Position numbers and translations under genes: made by a program | Shown here: in pieces, positions 28,776 through 38,453 of the stretch | Layout of the letters: every line of letters starts with the position of its first letter | How positions within the stretch are numbered: the stretch's first letter is position 1 | Assembly: GCF_023078475.1 (NCBI RefSeq) | Contig: NZ_CP095741.1 | Location: forward strand, 2,232,001-2,296,000 | Direction of reading: 5' to 3' | DNA length: 64,000 bases | Source of the DNA: Luteibacter aegosomaticola | GTDB taxonomy: Bacteria > Pseudomonadota > Gammaproteobacteria > Xanthomonadales > Rhodanobacteraceae | The notes under the pieces: model-generated | What the model was told of the DNA's origin: nothing | Databases searched by the model: none | The model's input: only the letters and a program-made list of their open reading frames with translations

Positions 28776-30404
28776 TCACCAGCCCAGGGTGAAGTTATCG
28801 ATCTGCGCGGTGACCTTGCGGAACATGCCTTCCGTATCCTTGCGTACCACGATCGAGCCGATCCGTTCGCCGTAGTCCTTCGCATGCAGCTGGATCCAAA
28901 GGCCCGGGAGGCCGGTCACCGGCACGGTGTAAACCGCTTCGCCGATCATGTCACCGTGCCGGCCGTAGATATCGACGCAGACGATCGAGCCATTGCCGCC
29001 GGGACCGTTGGCGCCGTAGCCGAACCGCACCGACGTGCAGGATTGGGAGAAGACGATGCGCAAGGCCGCCTTCTCATCGGCGCAGCTGAGGAAGGTGCCA
29101 TCGTGGAACGGCGGGATGCCGTCCCGCCCGCCGCGGATGGCCCACTGGCCCAGCGTCGGTGTAAACGTCAGGTACGCGCGGCGCAGCGTATCGATGCGGC
29201 GGTAGGTCAGGCCGTTCAGGTCATCGGTAACGACCATGGACGGGGATTTGGTGGTTTGTACGCGTAGCGAAAGCCACTCCGATTCGAGCGTGTGCAGCAC
29301 CTCTCGCTGGACGTTCTTTTCGTTTTCGACATCCGCACGGACGGTCACGCGGTACGCCACGCGTAGCGAGCCGCCGTCGAGCCGCCGGACCTCGTCGGCG
29401 GGCACGGGGAACGTCAGGCACTCGCGCTCGATGGCCTCGCGACCAGTCGCCGTTTCCGTGTAGGTCGCCACGGTGCCGTCGGGGCCGGTGCCTTCCCAGA
29501 TCAGTACGCACTCATCATCCGCGGCGGCACCCGGCCACAGCGGTACGTCGACCGACGCGCCACCCGCCGCATGCTGGGGGTCGAGGACCGCACCGTCCAG
29601 CTGCTGGATGACCGGGGCGATGAAGCGCACCGGTGCGCCCGTGACATCGACGCGCCGCCGCACGGAATCGCGCGGTGCGATACGCGGCGCACTGATGGTG
29701 TAGTGAAGCACGCAGCAACCGCCGATGGCGCGGCGGAAGAGATCGTAGGGGAGGTGAAAGTCCAGCGTCTGGCCGTCACGACCCACGCGTACCTGGTTCG
29801 ACTCCCAGCTTTCCGTCCGCCCCGTCGCCATGATGGTGTCGCAGCGAAGGATGACGCGGTCGCCCATCGACGCGACATGGCCCTCTACACGAACGATGGG
29901 ATCGTTGCGGGAAAGGCGCGACACCTCGAAGACGCGCCCGAGGTCACCGTCCGTGCATTCGAGCCAGGGTGTCGGAGCGTAGGAGCCGGAGCAGCGCAAG
30001 GGCGCATAACTGGCCGGCGCCCAGCGAGACCAGGAGCCGTCCGGGTGAAGTACCTGCCAGGTGATGCGCACATCGCGGGTGGCCGAGAGGTCGCGCATGG
30101 CCTGCTTGATCGTCACGCCCAGCGGCATGCCAAGTTGTTCCTCGGTCACCGGCGGCAGGGCGATGAGCCGTTTCTCCCAGGCAACCGTCACGCGATCGCC
30201 GACCATCATGGGTTCGTACGGTGGAATGAGAATTTCTGCCCTTGCCCGGCCGCCGCCAACGAATGACCGCAGCACGGCGGTTTCCAGGTTGGCGGACGCA
30301 AAGGGGTCGTCGTCATCGATGCGGTGGCTGCAGAGCACCTGCAGCTCGGCGATCGTCCGTCGACGGTGCGGGCGGCGCTTGCGATGTTTGGTAAAGCCGT
30401 TCAT
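28776..30404 (-). CDS. Modular beta-rich protein, paralog family member 3 (unknown function)
   Basis: A 542-aa protein not assigned to a known family. The ATG at 30404 has GGGAGA upstream. The N-terminus is very basic (KHRKRRPHRRR) with no signal peptide. At least three ~120-residue modules share the pattern GDxVxxxW...GVTI...DGSWSRW; two match modules of the next gene (compare VPADEVRRLDGGSLRVAYRV with VPAEEVVRLAGGKLRVRYSV). The final ~110 residues form a separate beta-sandwich-like module ending VTAQIDNFTLGW, shared with the protein at the right edge. Last gene of a three-gene reverse operon; convergent with the EPS operon. Confidence 0.75.
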   Translation of the reverse strand: MNGFTKHRKRRPHRRRTIAELQVLCSHRIDDDDPFASANLETAVLRSFVGGGRARAEILIPPYEPMMVGDRVTVAWEKRLIALPPVTEEQLGMPLGVTIKQAMRDLSATRDVRITWQVLHPDGSWSRWAPASYAPLRCSGSYAPTPWLECTDGDLGRVFEVSRLSRNDPIVRVEGHVASMGDRVILRCDTIMATGRTESWESNQVRVGRDGQTLDFHLPYDLFRRAIGGCCVLHYTISAPRIAPRDSVRRRVDVTGAPVRFIAPVIQQLDGAVLDPQHAAGGASVDVPLWPGAAADDECVLIWEGTGPDGTVATYTETATGREAIERECLTFPVPADEVRRLDGGSLRVAYRVTVRADVENEKNVQREVLHTLESEWLSLRVQTTKSPSMVVTDDLNGLTYRRIDTLRRAYLTFTPTLGQWAIRGGRDGIPPFHDGTFLSCADEKAALRIVFSQSCTSVRFGYGANGPGGNGSIVCVDIYGRHGDMIGEAVYTVPVTGLPGLWIQLHAKDYGERIGSIVVRKDTEGMFRKVTAQIDNFTLGW

Positions 30405-30440
30405 GGCATGAATCTCCCAAGTCATGGGTCCAGGTAAAGC

Positions 30441-30465
30441 GCGTGCCGCCGGGGCGGCGGCACGC
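30441..30465. terminator. Perfect hairpin between two genes of the modular-protein operon
   Basis: Arms GCGTGCCGCC and GGCGGCACGC (10 bp, perfect) with a 5-base loop lie in the 74-bp gap between the second and third genes. There is no T-run, so it may be an attenuating or mRNA-protecting hairpin rather than a full terminator. Confidence 0.4.
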
Positions 30466-30478
30466 GCCATTCGAAGGG

Positions 30479-32500
30479 TCAGACGGTCGGTGCGGTGACG
30501 CACCACACCCACGCCACGCCCAGCGGATTGCCGAGGCCAAAGGCCTTACGGGCCTCGCGGGCGCCGGTGTTCGGGTAGACAACGTAGTTGTCGAACTTGT
30601 CGATCTGGTGGCTGCTCCAGGCAGCATCGGCTCGCACGTCCGGTGCGCCGCCATACGCTGCGCGCATGGCGTCCCACTCGGCCAGCGACGGTTGGCGGCC
30701 GCCGCGTTTCCTTGCTTGCCCATTGCCCAAGGCGTAAGTCGTCTGAACCACCAGGTCGGTGAGATGCAGGACGTTACTAACCTTCACCGGATAAGACACG
30801 GTGGCCCCCTTGGCATCGGTCGCCGTCACGATGGCATTGCCATTGCGTAGTGAGACAACCCGTCCAGTGGCCGCGTCAACCTCGACGGCGCCGCTGGAAG
30901 CGCTGTAACGATACGGAGGAACGCCACCGGATGCCACGCGCGCCACAAAAGCGCCCGCCGGCGGGACAGTTACGCGCTTCTCGAGACGCACGATGAGGCT
31001 GGCGAGTGCGGCGGGGCTTGAGTCGATACTCAAAGGTGCGACCTGGGCTTCGACGGCCAACTCAAGCCATGGCGAGGAGATATGCACCAGCGGCTCGCTA
31101 CGCAGCCCATGTTCAGAGCGCACCTGGGTGTGCACTGCCACGCTGTAACGGACGCGGAGCTTGCCGCCGGCAAGGCGGACGACTTCCTCGGCGGGCACCT
31201 CGAATACCAGCCGGTTGTCCGGGCCGACATTCGCTCCTGTCAGAGCCGCGTTGAAGAAGGTCGGCTGACCGTCTTTGCGTTGGCCTACCCATTCGAGGTA
31301 GCAGCGGTCGTCATCACGGAGGCCTGGCCAGCCTGCGACTTCCACGTGCACGACGGTGCTGAGGTCGCTCGGGGCAATAATCAGGCCTTTCGCCTCGCGG
31401 ACGGTCGGCGCTTGCAGCTCCTGAGGTTTTCCAAGAACAGCCAGGCGTCGACGGCGGGAGTGAGTTGCCACCCCGTTCGACGTGAATACGTAGCTCGCAG
31501 CGCCTTCGCCTCCGGCAAGCTCAGTGACTTGTCGATTGGGAATGCTGAAGTCCAGAACCTGACCCGGACGATGTACTTTCTGGTCGGGAGAGCGGTAGGT
31601 GAGGGCTTTCCCCGTTGCGGTTACGCCATCCCACACGGCGGCGACCATCGAACCTACCGGTGCCGGATTGTTCTCGACACGAACGACGAGGTCGTTGCTG
31701 CCGATCGCCGACGCATCGATCGTGGCCCCGAGATCGTTCACCGTGCCGACGACCCAAGGGGCAGTCGGGGCGGAGCTATCATCTGAGGGCACCTCGACCT
31801 CAACGTGGACGGACCAGCGAGACCAGTTGCCCACCACGTCATACACCTGATATCGCACGATTGCCGCTTGGCCCGAAGCGCTCAGAACCGTATCGCGATC
31901 GATAGCGATACGCACTGGGTGACCGACTTCGCTCTCGGCTAGCGAGGGGCGCGAAACCGCCAAGCCATGCCAGCTAACGGTCAGCGAGTCGCCAGCGGCC
32001 ATATTCAGGTACGGAGGGACGACAACGACAACGCCGTTGAAATCGTCGGGCATGGGTAGCGGTTCGATGGCGGGCTTGTCGAGAAGTTCGTTCAGATACG
32101 GCGTATTGGGGTCAGGATCCAATCCACCGGGAATTGCGTACTTGACGCGTACGGTGGTGGGTTCCGATTGCTTGATGTTGCCAGTGTCCACGTCCGTCAG
32201 CCGGGCGGCGCATTGCATGGACCCTTCGCCGAACTGCCGGATCATGGTCACATCGATCTTGATGATCGGTGCTTGATCGTCTTCGTTTCGATAGACGTGG
32301 CGTGCAATGGGGTGCAAATTTGGCCCCCAGAGGACATCGATCACATCACCGCTAACCAATCGCCCCCAATCGACGATCTGTGCATTTAAGTGACCCCACG
32401 GATTTTCAATGATGTCCGAGTAGCCAAGGCCCCCGTCGTCGGCCTCTCGAATCATTGGGGGCGTTAATACAAAGTCGCGCGTGTTATTCGTAATGTTCAT
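30479..32500 (-). CDS. Modular beta-rich protein with Ig-like domain, paralog family member 2
   Basis: A 673-aa protein of unknown function. AAGGAAGAAG precedes the ATG at 32500. No signal peptide (MNITNNTRDFVLTPP). About four ~115-residue modules share the motif AAGDSLTVSWHG ... VVGNWSRWSVHVEV. A Big_2-like domain follows near 525-600 (SGGVPPYRYSASSGAVEVDA, then TGRVVSLRNGNAIVTATDA), closely resembling the repeats in the gene at the right edge. The last ~90 residues (SLAEWDAMRAAYGG ... GVAWVWCVTAPTV) are distinct. It lies 18 bp after member 1, so they are co-transcribed. Confidence 0.78.
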   Translation of the reverse strand: MNITNNTRDFVLTPPMIREADDGGLGYSDIIENPWGHLNAQIVDWGRLVSGDVIDVLWGPNLHPIARHVYRNEDDQAPIIKIDVTMIRQFGEGSMQCAARLTDVDTGNIKQSEPTTVRVKYAIPGGLDPDPNTPYLNELLDKPAIEPLPMPDDFNGVVVVVPPYLNMAAGDSLTVSWHGLAVSRPSLAESEVGHPVRIAIDRDTVLSASGQAAIVRYQVYDVVGNWSRWSVHVEVEVPSDDSSAPTAPWVVGTVNDLGATIDASAIGSNDLVVRVENNPAPVGSMVAAVWDGVTATGKALTYRSPDQKVHRPGQVLDFSIPNRQVTELAGGEGAASYVFTSNGVATHSRRRRLAVLGKPQELQAPTVREAKGLIIAPSDLSTVVHVEVAGWPGLRDDDRCYLEWVGQRKDGQPTFFNAALTGANVGPDNRLVFEVPAEEVVRLAGGKLRVRYSVAVHTQVRSEHGLRSEPLVHISSPWLELAVEAQVAPLSIDSSPAALASLIVRLEKRVTVPPAGAFVARVASGGVPPYRYSASSGAVEVDAATGRVVSLRNGNAIVTATDAKGATVSYPVKVSNVLHLTDLVVQTTYALGNGQARKRGGRQPSLAEWDAMRAAYGGAPDVRADAAWSSHQIDKFDNYVVYPNTGAREARKAFGLGNPLGVAWVWCVTAPTV

Positions 32501-32518
32501 TTACTTCTTCCTTGTAAA

Positions 32519-34546
32519 TTAGATGTTTTTAGTCAAGAACCGGACGCGGATGCCCACCCCGGTGCGCGGAGACGCGCCAGTCCCGGTTTCGTTAGTCGCT
32601 TTGTGCGTGTACTCAATTCGACCATGCGCTACCGCCTTTGCCGGTTCGATAGGAAAGTCAACGTCGAAGTAGACGACCTGACCAGTTTCGGGATCTGGGG
32701 TTGTCTTGGGGACGACGTCTCGGTCAGTCACAACGTGAGAGAGCTCTCCGTCAGCACCAGGGACCCGTTCGCCATCATCAAATCGATCGAAACCCTCGTA
32801 CATGACACTGACCCGATCGCCCGGCTTCATGTTTGTGTAGCCAAAGACTCGGAGCTGGGTGATCCCGTCGGTAAAGTCCTGGGCATAGAGACCGTAGGTT
32901 CCGTTAGTGCTTTCTCGGATGCGTGCCTTTAGGAAGACGGCCGCTTGGAGTGGCTTACCCGATCCGGGGAGATTCTCAGCGGAGTCAATGCGTACGGTTT
33001 GAGTTACGGAGCGGGCAACGGCAACGTGTGGCTTCGTCTGCAGTTCGCGCTCCACATCGTAGCTAAGCTGCTTCACGCCAGCGTTGGCATTTAGGTCAGC
33101 CGCCGAGATGGCGACGGCGATCGGGTATGAACCATCGTGTACTACGTGCGTCGGTCCGACAGCGTTGTCGTCGAGCTTCACCGTGATTTTGTCGCCCGCG
33201 ATGATAGTGTGACTGGCTCGGGAGTCTGAGCTCGGCTCGCCGATGTACACAGTCGCCGGAAGCGTGGAGTCATCGAAACCGATGACGTTGTCAAGAAGAC
33301 CCGTGGCGCCTCGCAACACGGGCTTGGCTAGTGCCTCGTTGGCGTCCGTTTCGGGAAGCGGGTCCCAGCCACCGGGCAAGGTCAGATCGAACGCATAAGT
33401 CCCCGAGTCAGATTTACTCGGGACGTTCTCGCGTCGATGGACGTAGCGGATCTCCTCTTGAAAAGTCACGGATGCCGCAGCTTCGGCCAGACCTCTCGTC
33501 GTTGTGTAATCCACGGAAACGGTCTTTAGCGGACCGTCGCCTATATCCGAGGCGTAGATGTTGATAGGCGCGAAGACCTTCTGGCCGATGAAGAGCTGAA
33601 TCGTGTCTCCCTCACGAGCCGAAGGTTCGAGTTGGGGGATCCGCACAACGAGTTCGGGTCTGGCGTAGGCGTCTGTAATGAGCCCGTCCTCTGCGGCTAC
33701 CACTTCAGGAGCCGGGAGGATTTCAGGGCTGCTAAGGATGGAGATGTTGAGGGCGGTTGCCGTTGAGAAATCGCTCGTTGATCCAAGGGCGTCGACGACG
33801 CGATAGAAAAAGTCGACGCGCCCCGGCGAATCGATCTTTTCCAGGATGGCTCGACTCAAGCCTACGGTCATCGGTCGGCCATCGGTTGCGGCAGCCACGG
33901 TACCTGCGGGGATTGCGAGGTCGGTGCCGCGGCGTTGAATGAATACATGGATCGTATCGAGGGGGTCCACGTCCGCATAGTCAGGAATGATGCCGACGAG
34001 CGTCGCGTCAGGAAGGGACAGCAAGGTCGTCAGTGCAAGACCATCGATTTCCAGCGACTCGTGAAACACGATGCGCGGAAGATAACGTCCGCCAGGCGGA
34101 ACGCGGTCAAGGACGAGTCTTGTCCTGCCTGAGAGAACGACATCGCCGAACGGTCGCGGGACCGTGCGGAAGGCAAGCGCATGGATTCCATCTTCGATGG
34201 AATCGAGCGTCGCCTTCGGGATCTTCAGTTCGACGAACGCCTCTTCTTCGTTCTTGTACGTAACGGTCGTTTCGTCGAGGCGGACATCGTTCAAGACAGC
34301 CTGGAACAGGTCGCCGACTTCGGTAATGTATCCGGGAGTGTCGACGATAGGAGCTCGTACGATGAGGTGTGGATCAAGGGAGCTTAGTGGAACGCGTCCA
34401 TCCGGAAGGGCGGCAGGGATCGTGGGCCTGAGGTAGTCAATGATCGTGTCTTCAACACGGATTTCGCGGAGCATGACGCTCGCGTTGCTATCCGCATCGG
34501 CCATGTTCGTCGCTGAGCGTTCGCGCTGGTTTGTCGGGTTGGGCAT
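32519..34546 (-). CDS. Modular beta-rich protein, paralog family member 1
   Basis: A 675-aa protein of unknown function, first gene of the reverse three-gene operon. The ATG at 34546 has GAGAGG upstream; an earlier ATG lacks a site. No signal peptide. Five modules are visible: an N-terminal pair (LDPHLIVRAPIVDTPGYITE and PRIVFHESLEIDGLALTTLL followed by LVGIIPDYADVDPLDTIHVF) that recurs in the genes at 37317-38117 and 38454-39320, and three later modules each built on GDxIxxx. Base composition is lower in GC than the flanking operons. The autotransporter gene diverges from its promoter region. Confidence 0.78.
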   Translation of the reverse strand: MPNPTNQRERSATNMADADSNASVMLREIRVEDTIIDYLRPTIPAALPDGRVPLSSLDPHLIVRAPIVDTPGYITEVGDLFQAVLNDVRLDETTVTYKNEEEAFVELKIPKATLDSIEDGIHALAFRTVPRPFGDVVLSGRTRLVLDRVPPGGRYLPRIVFHESLEIDGLALTTLLSLPDATLVGIIPDYADVDPLDTIHVFIQRRGTDLAIPAGTVAAATDGRPMTVGLSRAILEKIDSPGRVDFFYRVVDALGSTSDFSTATALNISILSSPEILPAPEVVAAEDGLITDAYARPELVVRIPQLEPSAREGDTIQLFIGQKVFAPINIYASDIGDGPLKTVSVDYTTTRGLAEAAASVTFQEEIRYVHRRENVPSKSDSGTYAFDLTLPGGWDPLPETDANEALAKPVLRGATGLLDNVIGFDDSTLPATVYIGEPSSDSRASHTIIAGDKITVKLDDNAVGPTHVVHDGSYPIAVAISAADLNANAGVKQLSYDVERELQTKPHVAVARSVTQTVRIDSAENLPGSGKPLQAAVFLKARIRESTNGTYGLYAQDFTDGITQLRVFGYTNMKPGDRVSVMYEGFDRFDDGERVPGADGELSHVVTDRDVVPKTTPDPETGQVVYFDVDFPIEPAKAVAHGRIEYTHKATNETGTGASPRTGVGIRVRFLTKNI

Positions 34547-34837
34547 GTGTGTTACCTCTCTCGTGTGGAGATGCAACTTTATGAGCCCGCCTTCCTCGCG
34601 TATGTCAGGGCTTTCGGCCGCGCTTGGTCCACGTGGTACGACTTGAAATGTAGGCGAAGCCTCATTTGTTGTGAGGTCATTCTTACAGCCGAGGTGGACT
34701 ACATTGTCGTCGTCCCACGCCTACACGCGACGTTGGTCATCGCCTACGCAGGTGGCTCACTCTTGGGCGTCTAATGGCTTGGTGCGTGGCACTTGTGCGT
34801 GGCGCACGGACGATAGTGCGAATCTCTTGGAGAACTG
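34547..34837. other. Divergent intergenic region with no gene seen
   Basis: About 290 bp separates the reverse modular-protein operon from the forward autotransporter, so promoters for both should lie here. I see the autotransporter ribosome site (GGAGAA at 34829-34834) but no convincing sigma-70 hexamer pair or palindromic operator. Confidence 0.5.
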
Positions 34838-37228
34838 ATGGATATGAGTCGTTTGGGGCATCGCCTTGCTGGCGTTGTCGCGATAGCGGGCGGATTCGGA
34901 GCGGTGGATGTAAGCGTTGCGCGTAGCCTTGCAGAAGACGAGGTGGCGGTCGTAGAGGGGGGTGCCGGCCCGCCGGAGCCGTGGGTCGTAAATGATCGAG
35001 CGAGGTTGTTCCTTACGAACGGAGCGCGTAGCGACTATGTATCGGTCGATGGCGGCTCGCTCACGGCTCGCTCTGCATTCGTTAAGTCAGAGGTCTGGGG
35101 AATCTCTTCACGTCAAGGTGTTATCGACATCGAAGACTCGCGGATCGAATCGCCAGGTAGTGTTGGGATTCGTCTCGAAGGCCGACGTACGGATCTGTCA
35201 TCGGATCTGTCGTCGTTGGCGCGAATCAGTGGGAGTGTCGTGCGAGGCGGCGTCGCGGGCCTTTCTATCGATGCGAATAGCTCGGTTCTGGCATCGTCGT
35301 CGTTGATTGAATCGAGCGAGCGCGGCGGGATGGGCATTGTCCTGGCTTCTGGCTCGGCAACGGTGACCGACCGAAGTGAAGTTCGCGGGGATGCGTCTGG
35401 CGTATATATCGGCTCGCAGCCGAGAGTTCCGGATGGTGGCGCTACTAAGTTGATCGTAGATGGTTCCTCGGTGGTTGGCGTTAATGGCCCGGGAATCCAG
35501 ATGGGAAAGACCAAGGGCACAGATTCAAGTTCCTTTGTATGGCTGCACTCTGGATCCACCTTGACGTCTGGTATAGGCGTCGCCGCTGCAGTGGCTTCCG
35601 GAGCGAGTCTGAGCCTTCAGGTCGACTCATCGCGGGTGATGGGTGATGTGATCATTGACGACGGGGCTACCGCTGAAATAGGGCTCAGTCAACGCGCGTC
35701 GCTCACTGGTAACGTCAATGGGGACGCAGCGGTGACCGTCGGGGATGCTGCTAAGTGGAGCCTCACTGGCGACAGTTCTATTCGAGCCCTTGGCGTGTCA
35801 GGCGGTTATGTAGGATTCGACCCCGGAGCCACCGCTGGTAGACGCCTGATGATCTCGCACGATGTAGTAGGTGAAGGTGGCCGGTTCGATCTTCGTGTCG
35901 AAACTGCTGCTCTTGGCGGTGCACGGGATCGAGGCGACCAGATCCTTGTTCGCGGCGACGTCAATACGTCCAATCCCGTCCTGATCGAAGTGGCGCTGTC
36001 GGGTAACCCGATCCCAACCGATTCGAACGGCAATCATGTGGCCGATAGCAATGAGGGCGCGTCACTCGTCCAAGTCGGCGGTTCTTCTGCCCACGGTGCA
36101 TTCCAGTTGACCGGGAAGTACCTGACGCTTGGTGCATACCAATATGAGCTCAAATCATTCGGACCCGATGAGGTTGACCAGACGCAAAACTCGCTAGAGG
36201 ACAGTGCCATCAAGTGGGACTACCGCCTGGTGTCCCGAGAAGTGGGGTCGGGCGGTGGCAGTGCCGAGCGCCCGGCAGTGGCCCCTCAGATTGCGTCATA
36301 CATCTCAGCGCCCGCGGCGGTATTCGCCTATGCGGACGGCATCACCACCAGTTTGCATGAACGACTTGGTGAGCTGCGTGATCACGCATTCGAAGGGTCG
36401 GTTGGTGCCGAAATGTTCGCCAGGTACTCGTCGAAAAATCAGCGCTATAGCAGTGGCGTGGCATTCAAGAACTATGGATACGACTTCGATGAGAGCATGG
36501 AGGCGTGGCAGTTGGGTGGCTCGCTCGTCGGCCTTGATGGTGACAACGGATCGCTTCGAGCTGGCTGGGCAGTGGATCGGGGGCGTTCCTCGATCGTGCC
36601 GCGTGCCGTCGATGGTGAGAGTGTGACGAGACTCAAGGCCAATGGCTCGTCGGCGTGGGTCACATGGCGTAGCGGCGACGGCTTCTGGGCGGACTGGGTC
36701 GTGAGCCGCCAGCGGATGAGCGGCTGGACGGACACCACGCTTTCGGGCCCTGGCGTCGGCAGGATTCGCGCTACCTCGACTGGCGTTTCAATGGGTAGCG
36801 GGTTGCCATTCCAGGTGGGAGGGCTGTGGACAGTCGAACCGCACGCTCTGCTGTCGACCCAATCTGTTGCGATCAAGTCTCTTCGCGAAGAGGGTGGTTT
36901 GCGTGTGCGTTTCGGAAACAGACGTTTTGTGACGACGGCCGCGGGTGTCTCTGTATTTCATCACGGGCGCGTCTACATTCCTTTCGTACGGCTGGATGTG
37001 CGTAGGACCTCTGGGGGCGGTGCCCTCCGGGCGGGTGTAGACGGAGGGCAGGTTGCCGCGCGCTTCGAGATGGGCCGCGGCGGTTCGGAGTACTCTCTGG
37101 CGAGTGGTTTGACCGCTCAGATTACGCCGCGTGTCCAAGCATTTGGCGAAGGGGCCTATCGGCATTTCGTCGGATCGGGCGGATTTCAGGGATGGTCGGG
37201 CAACGTCGGCATGCGTGTGACGTTCTGA
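34838..37228 (+). CDS. Type Va autotransporter, pertactin-like passenger
   Basis: A 796-aa outer-membrane autotransporter. The N-terminus has a signal (RLGHRLAGVVAIAGGFGAV, cleavage probably after SVA). The passenger (about 30-470) is Ser/Gly/Val-rich with short repeating turns such as VDGGSLTAR, IDIEDSRIES, SGASLSLQVDSSRVMGDV, as in right-handed beta-helices. A pertactin-like junction (LGAYQYELKSFGPDEVDQTQNSLEDSAIKWDYRL region) precedes the barrel domain (about 520-796) starting near RLGELRDH and ending NVGMRVTF with the expected terminal Phe. No catalytic triad of serine-protease or lipase passengers is seen, so adhesin is likely. Flanked on both sides by the modular paralogs. Confidence 0.9.
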   Translation: MDMSRLGHRLAGVVAIAGGFGAVDVSVARSLAEDEVAVVEGGAGPPEPWVVNDRARLFLTNGARSDYVSVDGGSLTARSAFVKSEVWGISSRQGVIDIEDSRIESPGSVGIRLEGRRTDLSSDLSSLARISGSVVRGGVAGLSIDANSSVLASSSLIESSERGGMGIVLASGSATVTDRSEVRGDASGVYIGSQPRVPDGGATKLIVDGSSVVGVNGPGIQMGKTKGTDSSSFVWLHSGSTLTSGIGVAAAVASGASLSLQVDSSRVMGDVIIDDGATAEIGLSQRASLTGNVNGDAAVTVGDAAKWSLTGDSSIRALGVSGGYVGFDPGATAGRRLMISHDVVGEGGRFDLRVETAALGGARDRGDQILVRGDVNTSNPVLIEVALSGNPIPTDSNGNHVADSNEGASLVQVGGSSAHGAFQLTGKYLTLGAYQYELKSFGPDEVDQTQNSLEDSAIKWDYRLVSREVGSGGGSAERPAVAPQIASYISAPAAVFAYADGITTSLHERLGELRDHAFEGSVGAEMFARYSSKNQRYSSGVAFKNYGYDFDESMEAWQLGGSLVGLDGDNGSLRAGWAVDRGRSSIVPRAVDGESVTRLKANGSSAWVTWRSGDGFWADWVVSRQRMSGWTDTTLSGPGVGRIRATSTGVSMGSGLPFQVGGLWTVEPHALLSTQSVAIKSLREEGGLRVRFGNRRFVTTAAGVSVFHHGRVYIPFVRLDVRRTSGGGALRAGVDGGQVAARFEMGRGGSEYSLASGLTAQITPRVQAFGEGAYRHFVGSGGFQGWSGNVGMRVTF

Positions 37229-37232
37229 GGTA

Positions 37233-37266
37233 GACCCGGCGGCGGGAACCTTCCCGCCGCCGGGTC
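37233..37266. terminator. Perfect 16-bp stem hairpin between convergent genes
   Basis: Arms GACCCGGCGGCGGGAA and TTCCCGCCGCCGGGTC around a CC loop start 5 bp after the autotransporter stop. It has no T-tract on either strand but is very stable and sits between convergent genes, so a bidirectional termination or transcript-stabilising role is likely. Confidence 0.65.
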
Positions 37267-37316
37267 CGATGGACTGCGCGTGCCTTCGGGGTCGACCTTG
37301 CTCATCGCTAGGTCCG

Positions 37317-38117
37317 TCACGCGCTCTTGTGGAGCGATATGTGGATTGGCGTGGGATATGACGCCTGGCTCGTGAGGCCGGCGGCATCGATCACTCTATA
37401 GTAAAAGTCTACTTGACCATCCATCGTCCGAAGCTTGGCAATATCAAACGACGCCATCATTGGTTCCCCATCTGTATACGCACTAACGTAGCCCGAGGGA
37501 ATCTCGATGTAGGTCTCGCGTGGCCTCATGAATAGGTGGAGGGTGTCACGTGGATCGATGTCGGCATAGTCAGGAATGATGCCGGCCAGCGTCTCGTCTT
37601 GAAGATCTTTTAGTGCGTTGGCGGACAGCCCGGAACGCTCGATATTCTCCGCAAAGATGATTCGGGGGAGACAGCGGCCCCCGGCGGGCTTGCGGTCGAG
37701 GCGTATGACTGTCGTCCCGCAGTTTATGGATCGTACAAACCCGATAGGGTGCACGCGATAAGAGAGAGCGTGCTTTCCGTCTTGGAGAGCTTCTACTTCC
37801 GATGCAGCTATCTCGAGCTTCATATACGGACCATCGCCGTCCGCGTATTCACGTCGAGAGTGGAGTACCGGCTGGTCATCGATATATGCCTCGAACACAT
37901 CGCCAGCGATAGTCAAGAACCCCTGGACATCCACAACCGGCGCGTGAATGAGAAGGGCTGGGGACAGTGCTGCGATGGGAAGAAGTCCATCGGAGTAGGC
38001 GGCGGGCACAACTGGCAGCAAGTGGTCGAACGTCGGTTCGTTGCGGACTGAGCGGGCTCGCTGAGATGGCTGGCCGTGCCCGGGCGTGCCGCGGTGGTGA
38101 CGTGGCTTGTTGCGCAT
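37317..38117 (-). CDS. Modular beta-rich protein, short paralog (member 4)
   Basis: A 266-aa protein of unknown function. AAGGAG lies 6 bp before the ATG at 38117. The N-terminus is basic and His/Arg-rich (MRNKPRHHRGTPGHGQ) without signal peptide. The body equals the first two modules of member 1: LSPALLIHAPVVDVQGFLTI matches LDPHLIVRAPIVDTPGYITE, and LAGIIPDYADIDPRDTLHLF matches LVGIIPDYADVDPLDTIHVF. It lacks the later modules, so it is either a natural two-module form or a shortened duplicate. Convergent to the autotransporter. Confidence 0.75.
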   Translation of the reverse strand: MRNKPRHHRGTPGHGQPSQRARSVRNEPTFDHLLPVVPAAYSDGLLPIAALSPALLIHAPVVDVQGFLTIAGDVFEAYIDDQPVLHSRREYADGDGPYMKLEIAASEVEALQDGKHALSYRVHPIGFVRSINCGTTVIRLDRKPAGGRCLPRIIFAENIERSGLSANALKDLQDETLAGIIPDYADIDPRDTLHLFMRPRETYIEIPSGYVSAYTDGEPMMASFDIAKLRTMDGQVDFYYRVIDAAGLTSQASYPTPIHISLHKSA

Positions 38118-38453
38118 GCGATCTCCTTGGTGCGTTGAGGAGCCGATAGTTTGAGTGTCACATCGGCCAGTCAGAAGCGGCGCTGGCTTCAATCGCTGTG
38201 GTGTCTTGGGCGATCGCTCGCGTAGGCAATGCCTTACAAATCCATGTGGATCTGACGTGTGGTGTGGCTGGCAGCGGCTTTGATATGGACCAGCTCAGCC
38301 CTCGCGGGCACCACCCACACAGCCCCAGCCAACGCCTACAAAAGTGACCCGAAAAACGCCCCCAAACGCGAGGGCGATACCGATACCTCGCCTCGAGCTC
38401 GACGACTAACGTAGCGACCTCCATCAACGCGACAGCAACGTAAGGAGAGTCCA
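38118..38453. other. Divergent intergenic region with no gene seen
   Basis: 336 bp between two divergently oriented modular paralogs. Apart from the ribosome sites (AAGGAG near 38123-38130 on the minus strand; AAGGAGA just before 38454) I recognise nothing. The start and end are AT-richer than the average of the window, consistent with promoters. Confidence 0.5.
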
